From Myxococcota bacterium (GTDB taxonomy: Bacteria > Myxococcota > XYA12-FULL-58-9 > JALHOP01), in assembly GCA_022842935.1 (NCBI GenBank), contig JALHOP010000006.1:124001-188000 (forward strand): a stretch of DNA of 64,000 bases, read 5' to 3'. Below, one piece after another: positions 34,364 through 43,599 of this stretch (position 1 is the first letter of the stretch; every line of letters starts with the position of its first letter). Below the pieces are notes generated by a model that saw only the letters and a list, made by a program, of their open reading frames with translations, did no database searches and had not been told where the DNA came from. The position numbers were made by a program, and so were the translations under genes.

Positions 34364-36529
34364 TCAGCGTCGTCGCGCCAGCTCTTCGACCTGTTGCCAG
34401 AGATCGCGCGGCAGTAGCCACTGCTCGCTCAGCGTGATCTCGCGGGCGAGGATATAGGCGATGCGCTGGCGGTCGACGCTCGGAGCGTTGGCGAGCCACT
34501 GGCGTAGACCCATCGCAGCGGCGCGGCGGTTCCATGCGAGCTGTGAGGTGTCGCTCACATCGGGCGGCGTCATGCCGCGCGGCTCGGCGTCGGCCTGCAA
34601 GTTGGCGCGGAGGGTGCGCAATAGCTCGCGGTCCGCGATGCGACGACGCACCTCACCAGGAAGCTGGGCAAGCTCTGCGGGGAGGAGGTGTTGCGCGAGG
34701 GTGTCGGCGAGCGCGTCGCCGTTGGGCTCGCTGAAGCGATCGTTGTACCAGCGCGTCACCAGCTGACTGACGTCGGCCCGGGCCTCGTCGGTGTTGGCTG
34801 CAAGCCGGGCCGCAATCTCACGTGCGCGTGCGTCTGCAATCGGCCGCGGGGGCTCTCCGGCGCGTGTCGCCGGTGTGTAGCTCGCCTCCGCCTCGAGGCG
34901 CGACCAGACATCGCGCGGGAGCTGCCAGCGTTCGTCGAGGTCGAAGCCACCCCGTACCCCATTCGTCAGCATCGCGGCGATGCGTCGACGGTCGGCCACG
35001 GGGGTCTCGGCCAAGAAGCGCTCGAGCATGGCACCGCCACGTTGCCCCTCGGGCGTGAGCACCTCGGGCTCGAGGGTCGAAGAAGGTAAGCGCGGCCCGC
35101 CCGCCAAGGCTGGCGCCAGGACATCGCGCACGCTCCGGAGAATAGCGCGATCGCTGACACGCTCCCGGATGCCCTCGGGCAAGAGAGCGATCTCTTGCGG
35201 CGTCAGATTTCTACCTAAAGTGTCCGCAAAAGCGTTCTTGTCGGGTGCTGCTTCGTTCCACTGCGTCACCAGACGGCCCGCTAGCTCCCTACTTTCGTTG
35301 AGCTGCTGCTCCATGGTCCAGCGTTGCGCCTCGTCGGTGATCTCGCCAAGTGATGCTTCGGTGGCGATGGCGAGGTGCCCCGAAAGCTGCCGCATCTCGT
35401 CACTCGAGAAGGTTCGCGGCCCCTGTGGAGGCGTCTCCTGGTCGGGAGGGGCGCCGCTTGGGGTCACGACCGGCGCGATGGTGTCCTCGGCCACTATGCG
35501 ATCAGCGGTCGCGCGGGTTACGACCGGCTCCGCGTCGCTCCGCTCGACGACGGGATTGGCCGCCACAGGCTCTCCGTCGACGGACTGCAATGGCGGATCG
35601 CCACCGACGACGGGCTTTACACGCACCGGCTCGGGCGGATGGGCGGCGCGATAGGCGGCTGCAGCGGCCTCGGTGTCATTGCCGACCTTGCCATCGATGG
35701 TGACGGGCTCGCCGTTTTGCGAGCGCCAGGCATGCAGGCGCTCCTGCACACCGCGCACCGCTGCCTCGAGGTTGGGCGTCGCGCCGCTACCGAACTTGTA
35801 GCGTTCGGCGGCCAGGTCGAGTGCGCGGCCAAGCTCGGCGGGCGTCGCGTTGCGGAGGCTCCCGGGCTCACGGTCGAGGACCACTTCGAGTGTACGCGCA
35901 AAACGGTCCGGTCGCTCGACCCACTCCCGCCAGGTGGGGTCGACGTTCGCCATGGCGGCGTGACCGTGCAGCGTTGGGGGCAGGGTGCCGGGGCGCTGCC
36001 CGGTGGCGCGGGTGAAGCGGCGGTCCGCTTCGAGCGTGCGTGTGCCGACCATGCCATCGAGATCGCGCTCGCGCAGGCCGTGACCGACGAGCTCGCGCTG
36101 GCGGGCGATGACCACGTCGCGCATGCTCGCGGGTCCCCCGGGCGCTCCGATGCCGTAACGCTGCTGCACCTCGTCGAGGCTGCGCACCAGCGCCTCGTTG
36201 GTGGCGCCGCGCAGACTACCCTGGTCGCGCCCGAGTAGCGTCTCGAGTGTTCGCGTGAGGTTGCGCGGCTGGCTCATCCAGGTGCGCCACTCAGCGTCGG
36301 TCGCCGCGCGCAAGGTGGCGTGGTCCATGGGGCGGTTCGCGGGCCGCGGCAGCGGGCGGGGGATGTCAACGGCGATGCCTGGCCCGTCGACCGAGGCCAA
36401 GCGCAATGGCGCGCGATCGATGACGTCGTGGGCGCCTTCGATCGCAACGCGTGGCTCGACACCGTGCTGCGAGATGTCGGCCAGGACTGCCGGTCGATGC
36501 GCTTCTACACGTCCTGGTCGCGCGACCAT
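34364..36529 (-). CDS. Large protein of two duplicated module pairs with peptidoglycan-binding-like motifs
   Basis: The product is up to 721 residues; the start is uncertain, with MDHATLRAATD (about residue 68) as an alternative. Two N-terminal repeats share WRTWMSQPRNLTRTLETLLGRDQGSLRGAT and WREWVERPDRFARTLEVVLDREPGSLRNAT. Each ends in a segment like the PG-binding_1 core (DLDGMVGTRTLEADRRF; TIDGKVGNDTEAAAAAY). After an acidic Pro/Val-rich linker, two C-terminal repeats share LVTQWNEAAPDKNAFADTLG and LVTRWYNDRFSEPNGDALADTL. No signal peptide is seen. It may be an export substrate or effector-like protein, but no catalytic domain is recognised. Confidence 0.65.
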   Translation of the reverse strand: MVARPGRVEAHRPAVLADISQHGVEPRVAIEGAHDVIDRAPLRLASVDGPGIAVDIPRPLPRPANRPMDHATLRAATDAEWRTWMSQPRNLTRTLETLLGRDQGSLRGATNEALVRSLDEVQQRYGIGAPGGPASMRDVVIARQRELVGHGLRERDLDGMVGTRTLEADRRFTRATGQRPGTLPPTLHGHAAMANVDPTWREWVERPDRFARTLEVVLDREPGSLRNATPAELGRALDLAAERYKFGSGATPNLEAAVRGVQERLHAWRSQNGEPVTIDGKVGNDTEAAAAAYRAAHPPEPVRVKPVVGGDPPLQSVDGEPVAANPVVERSDAEPVVTRATADRIVAEDTIAPVVTPSGAPPDQETPPQGPRTFSSDEMRQLSGHLAIATEASLGEITDEAQRWTMEQQLNESRELAGRLVTQWNEAAPDKNAFADTLGRNLTPQEIALLPEGIRERVSDRAILRSVRDVLAPALAGGPRLPSSTLEPEVLTPEGQRGGAMLERFLAETPVADRRRIAAMLTNGVRGGFDLDERWQLPRDVWSRLEAEASYTPATRAGEPPRPIADARAREIAARLAANTDEARADVSQLVTRWYNDRFSEPNGDALADTLAQHLLPAELAQLPGEVRRRIADRELLRTLRANLQADAEPRGMTPPDVSDTSQLAWNRRAAAMGLRQWLANAPSVDRQRIAYILAREITLSEQWLLPRDLWQQVEELARRR

Positions 36530-36592
36530 CCACGGGCTCCAGTACCAAGGCGGGAGGGCCGGTCGGGACGACCCAGGCTCAACTTACACGTT

Positions 36593-37882
36593 TCAGCCAG
36601 ATGCTGGTTTGGGGAGCTTTGCTTTGGCGAAGTTCGCCCAGACATCGTCGTAGTCGAGCTGGCAGTGGGGCGCTTCGGTGGCCCATCGCGTTGGGCGAAT
36701 GGCCCAGCGGCTCTCGAACATGAACGCCATTGTCTGGTCCACCTTGTGGGGCGGCAGGTCGCCCTTCACGGCGGCTTCGTAGGTCGCCTGGTCGGGCCCA
36801 TGACCTGCCATGCAATTGTGGAGCGACGCCCCACCCGGCGCGAACCCCTCGTGTTTCGCGTCGTAGGCGCCGTGCACGAGCCCCATAAACTCGCTCATCA
36901 CGTTGCGATGAAACCACGGCGGCCGAAACGTATGCTCGGCGACCAGCCAGCGGGGCGGGAAGATGACGAAGTCGCAGTTGGCGGTGCCAGGCGTGTCGCT
37001 CGGGCTTGTGATCACCGTGAAGATCGAAGGGTCGGGGTGATCAAAGCTGATGCTGCCGATCGTGTTGAAGCGGCGCAGGTCATATTTGTACGGCGCAAGA
37101 TTGCCGTGCCAGGCCACCACGTCGAGTGGCGAGTGCTCGAGGGTGGTCGTCCACAAGCGACCGTCGAACTTCTGAACGACTTCGCAGGGTGCATCGATGT
37201 CCTCGAACCAAGCCACCGGCGTCGAGAAGTCACGAGGGTTCGCGAGCCCGTTCGCCCCGATCGGACCGAGGTCGGGAAGCCGAAAGAGTTGGCCGTAATT
37301 TTCGCAGATGTAACCGCGCGCCTCGGCCTCGGCGAGCTCAACGCGAAAGCGGACACCGCGTGGGACCACGGCGATCTCGCTGGGTTCGAGATCGATGACG
37401 CCCATTTCGGTGACGAGTCGCAAGCGGCCCACCTGTGGAACCATGAGCAGCTCGCCGTCGGCGTTATAAAAGACGCGGCCCTTCATTGAGCGATTGCAGG
37501 CGTAGAGATGGACACCGATGCCCTGACCCGTGCTCGCGTCACCGTTGCCGCCGTAGGTGGCGAGGCCCTCGACGAAGTCGGTCGGTGTCTTCGGCATGGG
37601 GAGCGGGTCCCAGCGCAAGCGGTTCGGTGAGGGCGGCAGCTCGTTGAAGGGCGCCGAGCGCAAGAGCGTGGGCTTTGCGTAAGGCGCATAGGGCTTGTGA
37701 CTCGCCGTGGGGCGCATGCGATAGAGCCACGAACGGCGGTTCGTAAGGCGCGGAGCGGTGAACGCAGTCCCCGAGAGCTGCTCGGCGTAGAGACCAAAGG
37801 GTGTCCGCTGAGGCGAATTCTGACCTACTGGAAGCGCCCCGGGGACAGCTTCGCTTGCGACGTCATTGGCGAAGCCGGACAT
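36593..37882 (-). CDS. hmgA: Homogentisate 1,2-dioxygenase
   Basis: Ring-cleaving Fe(II) enzyme of tyrosine/phenylalanine catabolism, converting homogentisate to maleylacetoacetate. The product is 429 residues from ATG 37882 ([10 protein letters not shown]). Iron ligands match the family: [15 protein letters not shown] (His and Glu) and NCMAGHGPD (His). Other conserved stretches are [22 protein letters not shown] and [14 protein letters not shown]. The frame continues upstream to 38143 without coding character. GGAG lies 4 nt before the start and within a small hairpin. No fahA or maiA gene follows, so the pathway is completed elsewhere. Confidence 0.96.
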   Translation of the reverse strand: MSGFANDVASEAVPGALPVGQNSPQRTPFGLYAEQLSGTAFTAPRLTNRRSWLYRMRPTASHKPYAPYAKPTLLRSAPFNELPPSPNRLRWDPLPMPKTPTDFVEGLATYGGNGDASTGQGIGVHLYACNRSMKGRVFYNADGELLMVPQVGRLRLVTEMGVIDLEPSEIAVVPRGVRFRVELAEAEARGYICENYGQLFRLPDLGPIGANGLANPRDFSTPVAWFEDIDAPCEVVQKFDGRLWTTTLEHSPLDVVAWHGNLAPYKYDLRRFNTIGSISFDHPDPSIFTVITSPSDTPGTANCDFVIFPPRWLVAEHTFRPPWFHRNVMSEFMGLVHGAYDAKHEGFAPGGASLHNCMAGHGPDQATYEAAVKGDLPPHKVDQTMAFMFESRWAIRPTRWATEAPHCQLDYDDVWANFAKAKLPKPASG

Positions 37883-37885
37883 GTA

Positions 37886-37900
37886 GCTCCGCTCGGGAGC
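37886..37900 (-). promoter_or_regulatory. Hairpin covering the hmgA ribosome-binding site
   Basis: On the minus strand GCTCC-CGAGC-GGAGC can fold into a 5-bp stem with a 5-nt loop. The 3' arm contains the GGAG that precedes the hmgA ATG by 4 nt, so folding would hide the ribosome-binding site. It may reduce translation or respond to a regulator; with five base pairs, chance is a real alternative. Confidence 0.35.
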
Positions 37901-37949
37901 ACTATTCGTCGTATGCACGGGGCGAATCTGCCCCCAATCAGCGCTCGCT

Positions 37950-38249
37950 GTCGAGATGCGCCATGTGCAGCGAGGGATAGCGGTCGCCCGCGATGCTCCC
38001 CGGAGGCCCAACCGATGGCGAGCTGGGCCGGCGTACGCCCGCCCTGGGCTGCAAGGTTTGCGAACTGGCGCACGCGGGCTTCGTTCCTGGCAGGTCGACG
38101 ATGGGGTGAACCATGGCCGCGCGACGAATGGTCTCGGCGCCAACCTCCGACAAGCCGATGTGCTTCACGTAGCCCGCCTTCACCATGTCCGCGATAGCGC
38201 CGATGGTGTCCTCGATTGGCACCGCTGGGTCGAGGCGGGCGCGCTTCAC
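37950..38249 (-). pseudogene. Aldo/keto reductase remnant
   Basis: In one frame, DPAVPIEDTIGAIADMVKAG and [20 protein letters not shown] are unmistakable central aldo/keto reductase sequence. After HPIVDL the reading jumps to another frame that gives [20 protein letters not shown], which lies some 80-90 residues further on in intact enzymes. The N-terminal half, including the catalytic Asp/Tyr region, is missing. The gene therefore carries a 5' truncation, an internal deletion and frame changes. It sits between hmgA and a LysR-type remnant. Confidence 0.75.
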
Positions 38250-38309
38250 GGGTGCGTCTCTTTGGTTGACTGCATGGTAGGCGCGTACAACGAATAGAAC
38301 CAGTGGACG

Positions 38310-38580
38310 CCGTGCTAAGCCCCGCGCAAACGAAACCCTTGGTGAAGAGCGGACGCCGTCGGATGCCAGTTGGCATCTCGTCGGCGACCGTCACCGCCAT
38401 ATCGAGACGGCTGTTGCTGAGCAGGTGAGCGGCATTGCGAAACGTGACCGGGATGGATCGCCAGCCCGAAAGCGTCTCGATGAGCGCGAGTACTTCGCGC
38501 GCGAGCACGTCGTCGTCTCCTACAACGGCGACCCGCGTGGCATCATCGAGGACTTTCTTGCGTTGCTCACCGGCCCAAGG
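38310..38580. pseudogene. LysR-type regulator remnant with a locally inverted segment
   Basis: On the plus strand (about 38488-38575) the sequence reads YFAREHVVVSYNGDPRGIIED, as in the substrate-binding domain of LysR regulators. On the minus strand (about 38325-38450) it reads NAAHLLSNSRLDMAVTVAD and PTGIRRRPLFTKGFVC, which in intact LysR proteins comes just before the first segment. The two pieces are head to head, consistent with a short inversion. The HTH domain is absent. The original arrangement was probably a LysR gene divergent from the aldo/keto reductase. Assignment is from motif memory. Confidence 0.55.
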
Positions 38581-38581
38581 G

Positions 38582-39670
38582 TCAGGGCGCGAGCAAAGCG
38601 TCGATGACCTTTGGGTCGTTCAAGAGGCCAGCGTGCTCCGCCGGCGTGGTCAGCAGATCGTGCTTCAGGCGTCGTGGCCGAGCGCGCTCCAAGATGACGC
38701 GGCCGTCACCCTGCTCGCGTGGTGTGCTCGCGAAGTCCCACACGTGTCCGTCATGACGAACGGACGCGAGGGTAGGCAAGCTGCCACCCGCGACTACGGT
38801 GATTGGGATGCTGGTCTCTGGCTCGAGCTCCACCAGACGGCGGAACTCCTTGGCGCGCTCGAGTGCAACGCCAAAGTACGTATCGAACTCGGTGGAAGGC
38901 TTTCGTCCCTCTTTGTACGGCCCGATCTTGGCGCTCGACCACGAAGCCGGGTCGTAGAAGTCGAGCGTCGGAAGGTCGACGTACGCGCCGGGCGCGCTCG
39001 GGAAGAAGCTGTAGACGGAGGGGAACGTCGCGATGACCTCGGGTGCAAGGAGCGACGCACTCGCGCCAACCGAGACGCCGTCGTGCAAGTCTGGCAAGAA
39101 GCCGACGCCGCCATGTAGAGGCGCGCCGACTAGCGCGAGGCGCGCGATGTCAGCACCACCGCGCGCGAGCAACGCGAGCGACAACATGCCCCCCATGCTG
39201 TGGCCAATGAGCTGCACCGCTTGGCCGTGACGCTCGCGTATCTTCGCCACGAAGGCCGCTAGAGCATCCAGGGTTTCGAGGTTGTCGCGGCGCCAGTCGT
39301 AGGCAAACAGGTAGGCTGGGCGCTGCTGCTGGGCCAGCGCGTCGATCCACGGGCCGTAGATGTCTTCACCGACGAGGCCCGGTACGATGTACAGCGCGCG
39401 CAAGATGCCGGCTGCATGTCTGCCATCGCGGTCTTGGGTCGCGCCATCGAAACGCGCGGGTAGAGCGAGGTTGGGAGTCGAAAGGCCTAGCACCTCGAGG
39501 CGCGTCAGGAAGACGATGTCGCCGTCCGCGTCCGCTAGAGCGCTCCCCTTGATACCTGGAACGAATACGATTGGCGTCCCGTCGCTACCCGCCGAAATGC
39601 TCGAGGGGCTTGCGGGCTCGACGACGGGCCCGCAAGCCGTAAGGAGGAGCACGCTGACGAGTAGGGTCAA
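38582..39670 (-). CDS. LCAT-like lipase/acyltransferase lipoprotein
   Basis: The product is 362 residues from TTG 39670, whose TTGA overlaps the stop of the upstream gene. It opens with a lipoprotein signal peptide (TLLVSVLLLTAC). The alpha/beta hydrolase fold resembles lecithin:cholesterol acyltransferases: IVFVPGIKGSAL (oxyanion region), YLFAYDWRRDN, and the nucleophile elbow IGHSMGGML with Ser. The C-terminal His candidate lies in KHDLLTTPAEH. It probably acts on phospholipids or other lipid esters at the cell envelope. An upstream in-frame ATG (39745) would lie inside the neighbouring gene and lacks a signal peptide context. Confidence 0.85.
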   Translation of the reverse strand: MTLLVSVLLLTACGPVVEPASPSSISAGSDGTPIVFVPGIKGSALADADGDIVFLTRLEVLGLSTPNLALPARFDGATQDRDGRHAAGILRALYIVPGLVGEDIYGPWIDALAQQQRPAYLFAYDWRRDNLETLDALAAFVAKIRERHGQAVQLIGHSMGGMLSLALLARGGADIARLALVGAPLHGGVGFLPDLHDGVSVGASASLLAPEVIATFPSVYSFFPSAPGAYVDLPTLDFYDPASWSSAKIGPYKEGRKPSTEFDTYFGVALERAKEFRRLVELEPETSIPITVVAGGSLPTLASVRHDGHVWDFASTPREQGDGRVILERARPRRLKHDLLTTPAEHAGLLNDPKVIDALLAP

Positions 39671-40983
39671 TCCTTGACGATGGTCACGGGGGTGCCCGGA
39701 CGATTCCACGGGTTCCAGCCGACGTTGGGTTGGTCTTTGATCCAATCGGTCGGACGATAGCGCGGACCTTCGGGGACCACCAGCGAGCCGACGTAGTCGG
39801 CGTCGTCGTAGACGCGCTTGATCATCTTGGCCACCGCAGCCATGTCGTTGTCGTCGACCACGCCGTTACTGGTGGCGCGATAGAACTGCACCGTCACGCG
39901 CACGGGGAACTGGGTGTCGCGCTGGAGCTTCATGTTGCCCATCTCGTGGAACGGCCCGATGTCGTCACCGTGGCCGAGCACCGCCTGCTCGACGTTGCTG
40001 CTGCGCGCTACAGCGGACGGAGCCGCCTCTGATTCCATCGCCTGGCCGCCACCCGCGCCACACGCGGCGCAACCGTCATCGGTGAGACCCGAGAGGTAGC
40101 CGCGGTTCTCGTGCTTGAGCGGTACCTGGATGATCATCAACATGTCGGCGCCCTCGTCCATGGCGCCCGCGTCTTGCTGTTGCGCTTTACCGGTCTCGAT
40201 GCGCTGCTTCACGTCGCTCTTGCGCTCAGCGGTGAAGGTCGTGCGCTGGCCCTCGTTGTTGAAGAAGAGCTGCTGACCCCAACCCTGCAGCGATTGGTCA
40301 CCGCCCTTGTTCTCGATAATGGTGGCGCTCATGCCCTGGCGGGTGACGAGCAGGGTGAGCACTGCAGGCGAGCCCGGTGCGCTCTGATAGTTGAAGATGA
40401 CGGGTGTGAACTCGGCTTTGCCACCCTTCGAGATGGGCACGAAGACGTGCTGGGCCGACACGAGGAAGTGTGAGTCGCGCTTGGCGCTGAAGTCGTCGTT
40501 ACCGCGTAGGCTCTTCGGGTCCGAGAGGTAGTCGCGGAGGTTCGCGAGCACCTTGGAGAGCGGTACGTTTTCGAGCTTGCCGCCTTTCTTCTGATTACCG
40601 ACGCGCACCCAGAGCTTCTCGGCTTTGATGTCGCCGGTCTTGTCGGTGAAGTTGGGGAAACGAATGACCGGCAAGAGATGCGTGCGAACGTTGTCGCCGC
40701 CCAGCGGCTCGCGGACCTGGAGCGTCACGTCGCTGATGTTCGGGCCAATGGCGGAGCCTCCCGCGCGACCAGTGTCCTCCCACAAGACGTCGAGCACGTT
40801 GAGGCCGAACTTGCCGGCGCGTTGCTGCAGGTCACCGTCCGAGGGCATGGCGACGACGCGCTGAATGACCTGTGAGTAGGTCTGCTCGTTCCCAGTGGCC
40901 ACCTGCGCTGCTGCCGCCGGGTGGGACACCGCCGTCGAGGTGGTGAGGAAAGCGAATAGAACGACCAAGCTCGCGTAGCGCAT
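39667..40983 (-). CDS. Secreted protein of unknown function
   Basis: The product is 438 residues from ATG 40983, with AAGGAG upstream and a signal peptide (RYASLVVLFAFLTTSTAVSHPAAAA). The mature part opens with NVLDVLWEDTGRAGGSAIGPNI and has a beta-rich body that mentions no known motif. A CAACGAGGG segment (DDGCAACGAGGGQAM) could bind metal or form a disulphide. Related proteins occur widely in bacterial genomes as uncharacterised secreted proteins. It is coupled to the lipase lipoprotein by the TTGA overlap, so a joint role in lipid handling is an inference. Confidence 0.75.
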   Translation of the reverse strand: MRYASLVVLFAFLTTSTAVSHPAAAAQVATGNEQTYSQVIQRVVAMPSDGDLQQRAGKFGLNVLDVLWEDTGRAGGSAIGPNISDVTLQVREPLGGDNVRTHLLPVIRFPNFTDKTGDIKAEKLWVRVGNQKKGGKLENVPLSKVLANLRDYLSDPKSLRGNDDFSAKRDSHFLVSAQHVFVPISKGGKAEFTPVIFNYQSAPGSPAVLTLLVTRQGMSATIIENKGGDQSLQGWGQQLFFNNEGQRTTFTAERKSDVKQRIETGKAQQQDAGAMDEGADMLMIIQVPLKHENRGYLSGLTDDGCAACGAGGGQAMESEAAPSAVARSSNVEQAVLGHGDDIGPFHEMGNMKLQRDTQFPVRVTVQFYRATSNGVVDDNDMAAVAKMIKRVYDDADYVGSLVVPEGPRYRPTDWIKDQPNVGWNPWNRPGTPVTIVKD

Positions 40984-41090
40984 GCTGTTTCTCTCCTTGC
41001 GGCTCATTCGTCGTCGCGGGGCCCAATTGTGGGAAGTCCCGGACCTGCCGCTGGCCAGGTTGGGTCAGGCTGAGTATGCTCAAGGCACAC

Positions 41091-42260
41091 ATGGCACCGG
41101 CCGACCGCAATCCTAACCGCCGCGCGTCGCCGATGCCGGCAAGCGACTCGGAGACCTCGCGCGACGAGGGCTTCGAGCCGACGACGGTTGCGCCCATGCC
41201 CAAGGGTGAGCACAAGCCCGTCAAGCACGGTGACGAGCTCACGCGCCGTCTCGATGTGTCGGACAACCCCGGGTTTGCGGAGGGCTGGCACCCAGAAGTG
41301 AAGAAGCCCCCGCGTTCAGCCGAGGGTCGTCGCGACCCGCGGCGGACCGATGTCTATCGGGAGAAGAAGGCGGAGAACCCAGACGTCGTGGGTGCGCCAG
41401 AGCGGACAGTCGTCGCGCCGCTGCCCCGACGTCATGAAGATGTCGAGCCCATCCCGGATGCGGCATCAACGAGTGGCGCGCGCGTCGCCGCCGAGGCCGA
41501 GGCGCGTCGTCAGCGTCGCGCCGAAGACGAAGCACGTCGTCGCGACGAATCCGCGCGCCGTGACCTTCAGCGTCGTGATGCGCGCGTCGCCGAGAAGCGT
41601 CCCGAGCGGCGACGTGATGATACCCCAGACGGCCGTCGCGACCGTCCCGCATCACGCGAGACCGATCGCGAGCTCGATCTGGCCTCCGAGCGCGTGCCGG
41701 CCCGTGAGCGCACGACCCCTGCCGCCGCGCCGCTACGCGATAGCGACGCGCGTGATGAGCCCCACGACCGCACGGCGCGCAGCGATCGGTCCGCCCGCAA
41801 CGATCGGGACGGCGCTCACGACCGCGACGAAGGCCGCCGTCGCGCCGCCGACCGTCCCGAGAGCACCAACCACGGCCTCGTGCATCAAACGACCTCCGTG
41901 GAGCGCGTCGCGAGTGACTCGCCGTGGGTACGCCTAGGCGTTGCGTTGCGTGACGTCTCGAACGCCATGGTCGTCTCGACGAAAGAGTCATGGACGGTGC
42001 TTCGCCGTGATGGCGTCAAGCCTTTCCTCGTCCGCATGAAACCAGGCGCCGTCCGCGTGTGGCGAAAAACACGCGACCTCGCCGTGCGCCTGCGTATCGT
42101 GGCGGTGACCAAGGCCGTGGAGCTTGGCTTGGTGAAGCCGAAGCGACTGAGCGAATACGAGCAGCACGGCGATGACCGCTTGGATCAGTCGCGCGTCGAG
42201 AAGTGGCGGCGGTTCCACAAGGGCAAGACGAGCTCGTCGTATCTGCAAGACGACGAGTAG
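41091..42260 (+). CDS. Highly charged, probably disordered protein
   Basis: The product is 389 residues from ATG 41091 (AAGG 6 nt upstream; an in-frame ATG at 41076 has no such site). Residues ~80-270 are dominated by Arg, Asp and Glu (RRQRRAEDEARRRDESARRD; HDRTARSDRSARNDRDGAHD), with low-complexity runs and no fold. The last ~110 residues are basic and more ordered (WTVLRRDGVKPFLVRMKPGAVRVW). It may bind nucleic acid or anionic polymer; polyphosphate is a possibility given ppk in the window, but nothing here proves it. Divergent from the secreted-protein gene at 40983. Confidence 0.65.
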   Translation: MAPADRNPNRRASPMPASDSETSRDEGFEPTTVAPMPKGEHKPVKHGDELTRRLDVSDNPGFAEGWHPEVKKPPRSAEGRRDPRRTDVYREKKAENPDVVGAPERTVVAPLPRRHEDVEPIPDAASTSGARVAAEAEARRQRRAEDEARRRDESARRDLQRRDARVAEKRPERRRDDTPDGRRDRPASRETDRELDLASERVPARERTTPAAAPLRDSDARDEPHDRTARSDRSARNDRDGAHDRDEGRRRAADRPESTNHGLVHQTTSVERVASDSPWVRLGVALRDVSNAMVVSTKESWTVLRRDGVKPFLVRMKPGAVRVWRKTRDLAVRLRIVAVTKAVELGLVKPKRLSEYEQHGDDRLDQSRVEKWRRFHKGKTSSSYLQDDE

Positions 42261-42333
42261 GGGCGCCACCGGCGTCAACGCATGACGGAGCCCCGCCCTG
42301 CGCGGCTCTTCCCGCGCGTTATGAGCCGCGCGC

Positions 42334-43452
42334 TTATCGGAACAAGGCCATCTGCGCTCCTTTCTCCTCGGGCGGACGAAACTTGGTGGTGTCGAGCTCG
42401 GTGCGCTCGAGGTTGAACCCAAACCGCCGACAGGCGGCGTTGAAGCGCGCCGCGATGGTTTGCGCGTACGGCCCCGTGCCGGTCATGCGAACGCCCCACG
42501 TGCTCTCGTACAGCTCGCCCCCGCGCGTCTGGCGAATCGTGTTCAGCACGTGATCTTTGCGGTCGGGGAAGTGCCGCTCGAGCCATTCTTCGATGAGGTC
42601 TTTGAGCTCGTGAGGCAGACGTACCAGCACGTAGCCAGCACGTCGCGCGCCGCGCGCGTAGGCCGCCTCGAGGATGCGCTCCATCTCGTGGTCGTTCACG
42701 TGAGGGATCATTGGGGCCGTCATGACGTGCGTTGGCACTCCAGCCTCGTTGAGGACCTCGATGGTCTCGAGTCGCTTGTCGGGCGTCGCGGCGCGCGGTT
42801 CCATGATGCGCGCGAGACTCTTCTCGAGCGTCGTCGTCGAGACGAAGACCTGAGCGAGGTTGTCCCGCGCCATGTCCGCCAAGATGTCGACGTCCCGCTG
42901 CACCAGCGCCGACTTGGTAATGATAGATACCGGATGCCGAAACTCACGCAGGACCTCGAGCAGGCGCCGCGAGATCTTCAGCTCGCGCTCGACGGGCTGG
43001 TACGGATCGGTGTTGGCGCCCAGCGTGATAGGCGCACAGTGATAGGACTTCTTGGTGAGCTCTTCGCGCAGTCTGTCTGGCGCGTCGGGCTTCGAGAAGA
43101 TCTTGGTTTCGAAATCGAGGCCTGGAGAAAGACCAACGTAAGCGTGTGTCGGACGCGCAAAGCAGTAAACACAACCGTGCTCACACCCCTTGTACGGATT
43201 GAGCGAGCGATCGAACGACAGGTCGGGCGAATCGTTGCGTGTGATTGCGCGGCGCGTCTTCTCGGGAATGACTGTCGTTGGCAGGCGCATCGGCTCGCCG
43301 ACCGCGCCGTTCTCGCCGGCAGCCTCGGGGTCGTCGATGTCGTCGCCCCAGCCGTCGTCGAACGGAGTGAGCTGCCGCTTTTCATAGCGCCCGGTGGGGT
43401 TACTGACAGCTCCCCGGCCGCGCACCACCCGACGTGAATCGATGACAACCAT
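42334..43452 (-). CDS. Radical SAM protein, PA0069/SplB-like
   Basis: The product is 372 residues from ATG 43452 (MVVIDSRRVV). The radical SAM cluster motif is CEHGCVYC (CxxxCxxC), preceded by DRSLNPYKG, with FVSTTTLEKSLARIMEPRA, TAPMIPHVND and GYVLVRLPHELKDL following. This arrangement is that of the PA0069 family, related to spore photoproduct lyase, for which no defined reaction is established. The open frame extends to 43551 but the extra residues look non-coding. Confidence 0.9.
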   Translation of the reverse strand: MVVIDSRRVVRGRGAVSNPTGRYEKRQLTPFDDGWGDDIDDPEAAGENGAVGEPMRLPTTVIPEKTRRAITRNDSPDLSFDRSLNPYKGCEHGCVYCFARPTHAYVGLSPGLDFETKIFSKPDAPDRLREELTKKSYHCAPITLGANTDPYQPVERELKISRRLLEVLREFRHPVSIITKSALVQRDVDILADMARDNLAQVFVSTTTLEKSLARIMEPRAATPDKRLETIEVLNEAGVPTHVMTAPMIPHVNDHEMERILEAAYARGARRAGYVLVRLPHELKDLIEEWLERHFPDRKDHVLNTIRQTRGGELYESTWGVRMTGTGPYAQTIAARFNAACRRFGFNLERTELDTTKFRPPEEKGAQMALFR

Positions 43453-43599
43453 ACAGATGTTCAGTGTAGCCACAGGGTCTGACAGTCGCCAGCCAAGATG
43501 GGCCCATTCCAGTCGCCGCCGTTGCCCGCGCGCAAGCAGGGGACCGCGCACCGCCTGAACATCACCCCGCCAGTCCTACGGCGCAGAAGGTCGACCGCT

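Noticed and set aside
38440-38580. Response-regulator receiver fragment on the minus strand (RVAVVGDDD...)
   Set aside because: It is the antisense of the plus-strand LysR segment HVVVSYNGDPRG, which fits its family better, and the receiver Asp spacing does not align.
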